Shown here piece by piece: positions 1 to 4,696 of a stretch of DNA of 5,368 bases. Each line of letters starts with the position of its first letter. Position 1 is the first letter of the stretch. Source of the DNA: an uncultured Erysipelotrichaceae bacterium (GTDB taxonomy: Bacteria > Bacillota_I > Bacilli_A > Erysipelotrichales > Erysipelotrichaceae); contig CALBGK010000223.1 of the NCBI GenBank assembly GCA_937893115.1, forward strand, positions 1 to 5,368, in the 5' to 3' direction. A program made the position numbers and the translations under genes. The notes below the pieces were generated by a model, which worked only from the letters and a program-made list of their open reading frames with translations, was not told the origin of the DNA and made no database searches.

Positions 1-1
1 G

Positions 2-1084
2 CTTGCAGCTAAATGTACAGCTAAACGTCTAGTTCCTGATTATATCTCAGAAAAGATGATGTTGAAACTGAAGGTCGATAAAAATGGTAATGGTAACTGT
101 TATCCATGCATGGGTTGCCGTTCATTCTTGACTCCGTATGTCGATGAAAATGGTAAACCTAAATACTATGGTCGTTTCAACCAAGGTGTTGTAACTTTAA
201 ATCTAGTTGATGTCGCATGTTCATCTAAGGGTGATGAAGAAGCCTTCTGGAAGATTATGGACGAAAGACTAGACCTCTGTAAGCGTGCCCTTATGTGCAG
301 ACACAAGAGATTACTAGGAACTCCTAGTGATGTAGCGCCAATCTTGTGGCAAAATGGTGCCTTGGCTCGTCTTAAAAAGGGTGAAGTCATCGATAAGCTT
401 TTATTTAATGGCTATTCAACTATCTCACTAGGTTATGCTGGCCTATGTGAATGTGTCTATTATATGAAGGGTGTATCACATACAGAAAAGATAGGCACTG
501 AATTTGCCCTTAAGATTATGCAATATCTAAATGATGCATGTCTAAAGTGGAAGAATGAAGAACATATCGACTTCAGTATTTATGGAACTCCGCTAGAGTC
601 TACAACTTATAAATTCGCTAAGTGTCTACAAGATAGATTTGGTGTTATTGAACATGTAACGGATAAAAACTATATCACTAATAGTTATCACGTCCATGTA
701 ACTGAAGATATCAATGCCTTTGACAAATTGACTTTCGAAGCCCAATTCCAGAAGTTATCACCTGGTGGAGCTATCAGCTATGTCGAAGTTCCTAATATGC
801 AAAATAATATTGAAGCTGTCTTGGCTTTGATGGAACATATCTATGATCACATCATGTATGCTGAATTAAATACTAAGAGTGACTATTGCCAAGTATGTGG
901 ATATGATGGCGAAATACAGATCGTTGAAGATGAAAACCATAAACTGATTTGGGAGTGCCCAAATTGTCATAACCATGACCAAGATAAGATGAATGTCGCT
1001 AGAAGAACTTGTGGCTATATCGGTACACAATATTGGAACCAAGGTCGTACGCAAGAGATTAAAGAGCGCGTGTTACACTTATAG
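2..1084 (+). CDS. nrdD: Anaerobic (class III) ribonucleoside-triphosphate reductase, C-terminal part, 5'-truncated
   Basis: The reading frame is open from base 2 to a TAG stop at 1082-1084, giving 360 residues. The window edge cuts off the N-terminal part, including the allosteric ATP-cone region expected in this family. NrdD reduces ribonucleoside triphosphates to deoxyribonucleotides in the cytoplasm under anaerobic conditions, using a glycyl radical and usually formate as reductant. The visible motifs are diagnostic. A CMGCRSFL block near 110-130 resembles the PMGCRSFL block of other NrdDs and probably carries the catalytic thiyl-radical cysteine. A C-terminal zinc ribbon has two CxxC pairs (YCQVCG and ECPNC, about 884-968). 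The glycyl-radical motif RRTCGYIG has its radical Gly at codon 1013-1015, 23 residues from the C terminus including itself. The ATG at 56 is internal, because the frame upstream reads as good NrdD sequence (CTAKRLVPDYISEKMM). nrdG follows after one base, so the two are almost certainly co-transcribed and translationally coupled. Family identity is very secure. Confidence 0.97.
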   Translation, partial: LAAKCTAKRLVPDYISEKMMLKLKVDKNGNGNCYPCMGCRSFLTPYVDENGKPKYYGRFNQGVVTLNLVDVACSSKGDEEAFWKIMDERLDLCKRALMCRHKRLLGTPSDVAPILWQNGALARLKKGEVIDKLLFNGYSTISLGYAGLCECVYYMKGVSHTEKIGTEFALKIMQYLNDACLKWKNEEHIDFSIYGTPLESTTYKFAKCLQDRFGVIEHVTDKNYITNSYHVHVTEDINAFDKLTFEAQFQKLSPGGAISYVEVPNMQNNIEAVLALMEHIYDHIMYAELNTKSDYCQVCGYDGEIQIVEDENHKLIWECPNCHNHDQDKMNVARRTCGYIGTQYWNQGRTQEIKERVLHL

Positions 1085-1085
1085 T

Positions 1086-1604
1086 ATGCATTACGGCAAT
1101 ATAAAAAAGTATGATATAGCCAATGGTGAAGGTGTCAGAGTATCTTTATTTGTTTCAGGATGTCGTGTCAATTGTAAGCATTGTTTCCAAAAGGAGACAT
1201 GGGACTTCAACTATGGTCAAGAATTTACTGATGATACAGTCAACGAGATAATTGAAGCACTAAAACCTAGCTATATTAAAGGGCTGACTGTTCTAGGCGG
1301 AGAACCATTTGAAAAAGAAAATCAAGAAGTCTTAGTTGGGCTCTATCGCAAAGTAAAAGAAATATATCCCCAAAAGAGCATCTGGTCATTTAGTGGATAC
1401 CTATTTGACCAAGACATCATCCAAGGAAAGAGACATTTTGAGATGACTGATGAAATCCTCTCCTATCTCGACGTCTTGATCGATGGGCCATTTATCAATG
1501 AGCGTAGGAATATTAGCTTAGCCTTTAGAGGCAGTGAAAATCAACGCGTGATAGATGCACCCAAATCTCTTTCGTCAAGATCGGTCGTCCTATATCTCGA
1601 ATAA
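1086..1604 (+). CDS. nrdG: Anaerobic ribonucleotide reductase activating protein (radical SAM)
   Basis: NrdG is the activase of NrdD. It cleaves S-adenosylmethionine at a [4Fe-4S] cluster and abstracts hydrogen from the radical glycine of NrdD. The 172-residue product is slightly longer than the E. coli enzyme (about 154). It shows the cluster motif CX3CX2C (C26, C30, C33 in SGCRVNCKHC), an early NGEGVRVSLF segment, the SAM-binding LGGEPF (70-75), a D-x-L-I-D-G-P-F block (129-135) and the C-terminal FRGSENQRVID typical of the family. The frame stays open upstream to an ATG at 993 inside nrdD, but family alignment starts at MHYGNIKKYD, so I choose the ATG at 1086. This lies one base after the nrdD stop. 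No good Shine-Dalgarno sequence precedes it, which fits translational coupling by ribosomes finishing nrdD. A terminator directly follows the stop codon. Confidence 0.96.
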   Translation: MHYGNIKKYDIANGEGVRVSLFVSGCRVNCKHCFQKETWDFNYGQEFTDDTVNEIIEALKPSYIKGLTVLGGEPFEKENQEVLVGLYRKVKEIYPQKSIWSFSGYLFDQDIIQGKRHFEMTDEILSYLDVLIDGPFINERRNISLAFRGSENQRVIDAPKSLSSRSVVLYLE

Positions 1605-1605
1605 T

Positions 1606-1625
1606 AAGCCCTATTAGGGCTTTTT
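1606..1625 (+). terminator. Rho-independent terminator of nrdDG
   Basis: A perfect 7-bp stem (AAGCCCT at 1606-1612, AGGGCTT at 1616-1622) with a three-base loop ATT runs straight into a T-run at 1621-1625. It begins two bases after the nrdG stop and isolates nrdDG from the rpmH promoter just downstream. Confidence 0.88.
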
Positions 1626-1628
1626 ATA

Positions 1629-1658
1629 TTGACGAAAACAGGTTTTCTTTTATATAAT
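1629..1658 (+). promoter_or_regulatory. Sigma-A type promoter of rpmH-rnpA-yidC-jag
   Basis: The -35 element TTGACG (1629-1634, five of six consensus bases) and a perfect -10 element TATAAT (1653-1658) are separated by 18 bases. The -35 overlaps the tail of the nrdG terminator. The expected transcription start is near 1665, inside a 16-base palindrome. The near-consensus elements fit a strongly expressed ribosomal protein gene. I see no other convincing promoter before jag ends. Confidence 0.85.
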
Positions 1659-1660
1659 AT

Positions 1661-1676
1661 TAGAGCAATTGCTCTA
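1661..1676. repeat. 16-base perfect palindrome at the rpmH transcription start
   Basis: TAGAGCAATTGCTCTA is its own reverse complement. It starts two bases after the -10 hexamer and spans the predicted start site. It could be an operator, or it could fold into a hairpin at the extreme 5' end of the mRNA if transcription starts at its left edge. The symmetry is plain; the role is inferred. Confidence 0.6.
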
Positions 1677-1700
1677 TAAGAAAGGATAAGGTGGCTTAGT

Positions 1701-1835
1701 ATGAAAAGAACGTATCAACCGAGCAAGAGAAAACACCAAAGAGTCCACGGTTTCAGAGCCCGCATGAAGACAGTTGGCGGACGTAAGGTTTTAGCTAGAC
1801 GTCGTGCAAAGGGCAGAAAAGTCTTGTCGGCATAA
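1701..1835 (+). CDS. rpmH: 50S ribosomal protein L34
   Basis: This 44-residue, very basic protein begins [19 protein letters not shown], continues through [20 protein letters not shown] and ends VLSA. It matches the highly conserved bacterial L34 in sequence and in length (usually 44-46). L34 binds 23S rRNA in the large ribosomal subunit. The ATG at 1701 is preceded by AAGGTGG (1688-1694) six bases upstream, a good ribosome site. It is the first gene of the operon, directly behind a near-consensus promoter. A hairpin begins at the base after its TAA stop, so transcription may be partly attenuated before rnpA. Confidence 0.98.
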   Translation: MKRTYQPSKRKHQRVHGFRARMKTVGGRKVLARRRAKGRKVLSA

Positions 1836-1863
1836 AAAAGTCACAGCTTGTGACTTTTAATTT
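1836..1863 (+). terminator. Hairpin with U-rich tail between rpmH and rnpA (terminator or attenuator)
   Basis: A 10-bp perfect stem (AAAAGTCACA at 1836-1845, TGTGACTTTT at 1849-1858) with loop GCT is followed by AATTTT. It has the form of an intrinsic terminator, with an A-rich left arm that would also let it work weakly in the opposite direction. It fills most of the 38-base gap before the rnpA ATG. A partial terminator here would make L34 more abundant than the RNase P protein, which fits cellular need, but read-through efficiency cannot be judged from sequence. Confidence 0.7.
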
Positions 1864-1873
1864 TGTTTGTAAC

Positions 1874-2221
1874 ATGAAAAAAGATTATCGCATTAGAAAG
1901 AATGAAGAATTCAGCCGTATCATAGCTGAGAAGAATAGTACAGCTGGTAAAGAGTTTATTATTTATGCCAGTTTAAGGCGTGAAGATAATTGTCGCATCG
2001 GTATCAGTGTATCAAAAAAGCTGGGCAAAGCAGTAATTCGCAATAAGATCAAAAGGCAGTTGAGAATGATGCTATTGAATGTTATTGACTTTGACAATGA
2101 AAAATATGACTATATAGTTATTGTGAGACCAGACTATTTAAATCATAGCTTTGATGAGAATAAAAAAGGCTTGGAAAACACTATTAAAAAAGTTAAAATT
2201 AAAAGGAATGTAAAGAGGTAA
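1874..2221 (+). CDS. rnpA: Ribonuclease P protein component
   Basis: RnpA is the small basic protein that assists the RNase P ribozyme in cutting 5' leaders from precursor tRNAs. The 115-residue product has the usual length and landmarks: N-terminal MKKDYRIRKNEEF, the central RIGISVSKKLGKAV strand, and the RNA-binding helix RNKIKRQLR (56-64). That helix corresponds to the family's RNR signature, with Lys for the last Arg. The C-terminal KYDYIVIVRP strand (77-86) follows, then a Lys/Arg-rich tail. The frame also opens at a GTG at 1850, but that codon lies inside the upstream hairpin and family members begin near MKKxYR, so I take the ATG at 1874. No Shine-Dalgarno sequence is visible before it; the leader is T-rich. 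yidC starts after a four-base gap, and the small yidD gene often found between them is absent. Confidence 0.96.
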   Translation: MKKDYRIRKNEEFSRIIAEKNSTAGKEFIIYASLRREDNCRIGISVSKKLGKAVIRNKIKRQLRMMLLNVIDFDNEKYDYIVIVRPDYLNHSFDENKKGLENTIKKVKIKRNVKR

Positions 2222-2225
2222 GCTA

Positions 2226-3098
2226 ATGAATAAAAAGAAATTAATTCTGGTATTGACTATAGTGGCATTACTCTTTGCCATGAGCGGTTGTACAATACCT
2301 ACTGATGAAACAGGCAATGTCATTATGATTACTGAAGATACAACTTTTGACACGATTATCAACAGCGAAGGTTTATTTTCAGCTATCTTCGTGTTCCCAC
2401 TGGCCAAATTAATCGCTTGGCTAACACCGATGACCAATGTTGGTATAGCCATTATCATCGTTACCATTTTAGTAAATTTCTTGGCATTACTATTAACTTT
2501 TAATGCCAATATTGACATGCAGAAGATGCAGATGATACAGCCGGAACTGCAACGTATACAAAAGAAGTACGAAGGCAAAGATGATCAAAATTCTAAAATG
2601 CGTGCTGCAACTGAAATGCAGAATGTCTACAAGAAGTATGACATCCATCCATTCAAATCAATGTTGGCACAATTTATTCAATATCCTATTTTGATCGCTG
2701 TATACTATGCAATCAGACGTTCTTCGGCTGTTGCTACTGCGACATTCTTGGGCTTGAGCTTGGAGAAAACGCCTATGGCTGCCATTCAAGAAGGCGAATG
2801 GGCGTACGCCTTATTGTTTATTCTCATGATTTTAGCACAATTCCTTTCTATCAAGGCTCCACAGCTATTGCAGGAAAGAAGAATGAAAAGAGAAGCTGAA
2901 ATTCATCATCGTCGCTATGAAAAACCAGAAAATCCTGCTGGTGGCATGATGTACTTCATGATTATCTTTATTGGTATCTTGATGATTTCTTGGCCAAGTG
3001 CGATGTCTTTATACTACTTAATTTCATCATTAGTAATGTTCTTAAAGACAGTTATCATGAATAAGGTAGCTGATAGAAAGAGCGCTGAGAAAAAGTAG
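2226..3098 (+). CDS. yidC: Membrane protein insertase YidC/OxaA/SpoIIIJ family, lipoprotein form
   Basis: YidC inserts and folds membrane proteins, alone or with SecYEG. The 290-residue product has the short Gram-positive layout. A lipoprotein signal peptide (KKK then a hydrophobic core, lipobox MSGC, lipidated Cys22) leads to an external segment. The first core membrane helix is about 73-92, followed by a charged cytoplasmic hairpin (about 95-143, PELQRIQKKYEG...MQNVYKKYDIHP). Further helices lie near 145-163, 193-209, 241-256 and 259-277, with a basic loop (217-233) and a basic tail. The helix-2 motif FIQYPILIAVYYAIRR matches the family's LIQMPILIALYRAIR pattern. An oddity is Asn84 (codon 2475-2477) in TILVNFLALLL, where most homologues have the groove Arg (TILVRLLLLPL). 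The start has AGAGG at 2214-2218, seven bases upstream inside the end of rnpA. jag follows after 11 bases in the same operon. Confidence 0.95.
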   Translation: MNKKKLILVLTIVALLFAMSGCTIPTDETGNVIMITEDTTFDTIINSEGLFSAIFVFPLAKLIAWLTPMTNVGIAIIIVTILVNFLALLLTFNANIDMQKMQMIQPELQRIQKKYEGKDDQNSKMRAATEMQNVYKKYDIHPFKSMLAQFIQYPILIAVYYAIRRSSAVATATFLGLSLEKTPMAAIQEGEWAYALLFILMILAQFLSIKAPQLLQERRMKREAEIHHRRYEKPENPAGGMMYFMIIFIGILMISWPSAMSLYYLISSLVMFLKTVIMNKVADRKSAEKK

Positions 3099-3109
3099 AA
3101 GGTTGAATT

Positions 3110-3721
3110 ATGAAAAACTATACTGCAAAAAATTTAGATGAAGCTTTAGAATCAGTCATCAAAGAAAAAGATTGTAAAAAAGAAGATATCTTCTATGAAG
3201 TTATTGAAGAAAATAAACACTTTTTAGGTATAGGTAATTCTATTACTATCAGTGCTTATACTAACCAAGATATTAAAGATTTCATCTTTGATTATCTCGG
3301 CAATTACTTCATTAACTTAAATCAAGAAGTGGCTATCGAAATCATTCTTGAAAATGATTTGTTCCGTGTCGTATTGGACGCTGAAAATAATGCTATTATC
3401 ATCGGTAAGGGTGGTCAAACATTACGTGCCATCTCTAATGTCTTAAAGGCAGCTACTAATAATACTTTTAAAAAGCGCGTCAATATTATCGTCGATGTAA
3501 ATCATTATAAAGAAGACCGCTATCGCAAGATTAGATCACTAGCTAATCGTGTCGCTAAAGAAGTAGCTAAGACACATGTAGATGCCGCTTTAGACCCTAT
3601 GCCAAATGACGAAAGAAAAGTTATTCATGAATTCTTAGCTAAACGTAACAATATCAAAACTGAGTCAGAAGGCGAAGGAAATCAAAGACATTTAGTAATC
3701 AAATATGTAGAAGAGAAGTAG
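3110..3721 (+). CDS. jag: Jag/KhpB family RNA-binding protein (Jag_N, KH, R3H)
   Basis: This 203-residue cytoplasmic protein has the full Jag/KhpB architecture. A Jag_N domain at about 1-48 (MKNYTAKNLDEALE...HFLGIG) precedes a KH domain at about 75-132, with the nucleic-acid loop IIGKGGQTL (97-105, GKGG 99-102). An R3H domain at about 137-200 carries the RxxxH signature as R169 and H173 in ERKVIHEF. In streptococci and relatives KhpB binds many RNAs and helps control cell elongation and division. Its gene is usually beside yidC, as here. The start has AGAAGG (3097-3102) overlapping the yidC stop, seven bases before the ATG. The stop codon lies inside the loop of the operon's terminator hairpin. 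In many Firmicutes mnmE (tRNA modification) follows; it does not here. Confidence 0.95.
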   Translation: MKNYTAKNLDEALESVIKEKDCKKEDIFYEVIEENKHFLGIGNSITISAYTNQDIKDFIFDYLGNYFINLNQEVAIEIILENDLFRVVLDAENNAIIIGKGGQTLRAISNVLKAATNNTFKKRVNIIVDVNHYKEDRYRKIRSLANRVAKEVAKTHVDAALDPMPNDERKVIHEFLAKRNNIKTESEGEGNQRHLVIKYVEEK

Positions 3722-3740
3722 TAATGCTTCTCTTTCTTTT
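3711..3740 (+). terminator. Rho-independent terminator ending the rpmH-jag operon
   Basis: AAGAGAAG (3711-3718) pairs perfectly with CTTCTCTT (3727-3734) around an eight-base loop, followed by a T-rich tract to 3740. The left arm is made of the last jag codons and the TAG stop lies in the loop, so the ribosome ending jag overlaps the hairpin. Confidence 0.8.
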
Positions 3741-3770
3741 ATGTCAAATAAGGTAAGATAGTATTAGAAT

Positions 3771-3810
3771 GTGGCCGCTGATCTACAGGCGGTTGATGGG
3801 CTTGTGCCTA
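3771..3810 (+). other. GC-rich island with two short hairpins
   Basis: Twenty-four of these 40 bases are G or C, in strong contrast to the AT-rich flanks. Two hairpins can form. CCG/CGG with CTG/CAG pair around loop ATCTA (3775-3792, one bulged G). TGGGC pairs with GCCTA around TTGT (3797-3810, one G-U pair, which favours the plus-strand RNA). It could be part of a small structured RNA or a fragment of acquired DNA. The outline loosely recalls sequence downstream of small holin-like type I toxin genes, from memory only; no toxin frame is present here. Confidence 0.3.
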
Positions 3811-3832
3811 GTAAAAAAATAATATGCATTAG

Positions 3833-3925
3833 CAGAAGGAAATAGATAAAGATACCATTGAAGCACAGGAAGCATCCATTCACACACGAGAATTATTAAA
3901 TAATATAGACTTTAGACCGAAAAAA
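3833..3925 (+). pseudogene. Possible gene remnant (31 open codons, no start)
   Basis: From 3833 to the TGA at 3926 the frame reads QKEIDKDTIEAQEASIHT and on to ELLNNIDFRPKK, a composition that looks like real helical protein. The only upstream ATG in frame (3824) is followed two codons later by TAG. A second frame, 3934-4002, reads like protein as well (YYQVYQKYTDPLEMSTLG). Together they could be a decayed gene with frameshifts. I recognise no family, and open stretches this short also occur by chance. Confidence 0.2.
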
Positions 3926-4005
3926 TGAACTAATCAAGATACATAAATAGTTATTATCAGGTATATCAAAAATACACAGATCCTTTAGAGATGTCAACAT
4001 TAGGA

Positions 4006-4031
4006 TAAAACAAAGAGCCCGTTTTTGGGCT
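4006..4031 (-). terminator. Rho-independent terminator of the minus-strand gene
   Basis: GAGCCC (4015-4020) and GGGCTC (4026-4031) form a perfect 6-bp stem with a six-base loop. Read on the minus strand, it follows the stop of the 4042-4575 gene by about ten bases and runs into TTTGTTTTA (complement of 4006-4014). The plus-strand tail is less T-rich, so the minus strand is the likely direction. Confidence 0.8.
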
Positions 4032-4041
4032 CAAATTAATT

Positions 4042-4575
4042 TTAGTCTTCAGTTTTAAGAATTTCTCTTAACTTATCCATTCCCTTTTCAGCGAATTTCA
4101 AAGTCGTTTTCTTAGCATTTTTAATCTTTTCTTGAGTTTCAGGTCTATTCATGTATTCATTGACACTTTGATAGACTTGGTTGCCAACTTCCTTGACAGT
4201 GTTGATAGCTGACTTGAATTCATCGCTGTCGAAGAATTCAGAGAAGCTTTCGTTGATGTCTTTCTCTGCATCTTTAATTTTTTCGCTTTGACTAACTTCT
4301 TTTAGTTCATGAATCTTAGCTAAAGTATAATCGCATACTTCATAACATTTATTCTGAACATTTAGTAAGAAAGATTCAATCTCGCTATCTTCGCCTGGAG
4401 TTACGGTCTCTTTAACTTTGAGAAGGGCTTTGCGTACGCCGCTTTCTGTCTTAGCAATTAGGGCATCTAACTTGAGCTGATCTTCATTGCTTAAATTAGG
4501 TCTCTTACTAGCAGCCACATCTTTAAGATTTTGAAGCTTGGCGTTGACATTACAGATTAATTCATCTAAATTCAT
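4042..4575 (-). CDS. Uncharacterised charged helical protein
   Basis: I do not recognise the family. The product is 177 residues, rich in Lys and Glu, with no signal peptide and no membrane segment, so it is probably cytoplasmic. It is predicted to be almost entirely helical. There is an N-terminal helical part (1-58, ending LLKVKETVTP), a middle part with two cysteines (C77, C81 in NKCYEVCDYTL), and a C-terminal amphipathic part (about 98-174, SINTV-like and KTTLKFAEKGMDKLREIL repeats of charge). An upstream ATG at 4590 is in frame, but it overlaps the GGAGG ribosome site (4584-4588) and sits at the predicted transcription start. The ATG at 4573-4575, eight bases after GGAGG, is therefore the better start. 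It ends at its own terminator and is divergent from the gene at 4697. A coiled-coil scaffold or stress-type protein is conceivable; nothing shows a specific function. Confidence 0.8.
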   Translation of the reverse strand: MNLDELICNVNAKLQNLKDVAASKRPNLSNEDQLKLDALIAKTESGVRKALLKVKETVTPGEDSEIESFLLNVQNKCYEVCDYTLAKIHELKEVSQSEKIKDAEKDINESFSEFFDSDEFKSAINTVKEVGNQVYQSVNEYMNRPETQEKIKNAKKTTLKFAEKGMDKLREILKTED

Positions 4576-4595
4576 AAAATCATCCTCCATACTTG

Positions 4596-4601
4596 ATTAT
4601 A
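4596..4601 (-). promoter_or_regulatory. -10 element for the minus-strand gene
   Basis: A perfect TATAAT reads on the minus strand at 4601-4596, which would start transcription near 4588-4590, giving a leader of about 14 bases that includes GGAGG. At 16-18 bases upstream no TTGACA-like -35 is present (the best window reads TACCTT), so an activator or another sigma context may matter. Confidence 0.55.
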
Positions 4602-4608
4602 CCCCTAT

Positions 4609-4637
4609 TTACAAAAATAAGGTATTGCTTACAAAAA
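4609..4637. repeat. Pair of TTACAAAAA direct repeats in the divergent control region
   Basis: Identical nine-base copies lie at 4609-4617 and 4629-4637, exactly 20 bases apart (about two helical turns), between the two divergent -10 elements. A shorter TACAA recurs at 4641. They could be binding sites for a shared regulator, but A-rich repeats are common by chance in such DNA. Confidence 0.35.
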
Positions 4638-4663
4638 AACTACAATTTGAAATTAAATTATTA

Positions 4664-4669
4664 TATAAT
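4664..4669 (+). promoter_or_regulatory. -10 element for the gene at 4697
   Basis: A perfect TATAAT lies 27 bases before the start codon, predicting transcription from about 4676 and a leader of about 20 bases containing AGGAGG (4686-4691). The -35 is weak: TACAAT at 17-base spacing matches the consensus poorly. Confidence 0.55.
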
Positions 4670-4696
4670 ATTTTCGTGTTAAATTAGGAGGCAAGA

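Larger units (their letters stand above)
3741..4005. other. Intergenic stretch without a convincing gene
   Basis: Between the two terminators I find no open frame with a start and ribosome site that looks like a real gene on either strand. The stretch holds a GC-rich, hairpin-forming island (3771-3810), then AT-rich sequence with two short open stretches with protein-like composition but no start (3833-3925 and 3934-4002). It may be the remains of a lost gene or an untranslated RNA, but the sequence does not settle this. Confidence 0.6.

Noticed and set aside
993..1085. Extension of nrdG to the in-frame ATG at 993 inside nrdD
   Set aside because: The extra 31 residues would overlap the glycyl-radical end of nrdD, and NrdG proteins start at the MHYGNIKKYD-like position.
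1850..1873. Extension of rnpA to the GTG at 1850
   Set aside because: The codon lies in the right arm of the hairpin, has no ribosome site, and RnpA proteins begin at MKKxYR.
2138..2578. Long minus-strand open frame opposite rnpA and yidC
   Set aside because: It is a shadow of two secure genes and its product shows only the reflected composition of yidC membrane helices.
3769..3822. Seventeen-codon frame (MWPLIYRRLMGLCLVKK) as a small toxin-like peptide
   Set aside because: No ribosome site precedes it, it is only 17 residues, and its hydrophobic look comes from the GC-rich hairpins.
4576..4590. Start of the minus-strand gene at the ATG at 4590
   Set aside because: That ATG overlaps the GGAGG ribosome site and lies at the predicted transcription start; the ATG at 4575 has ideal spacing.
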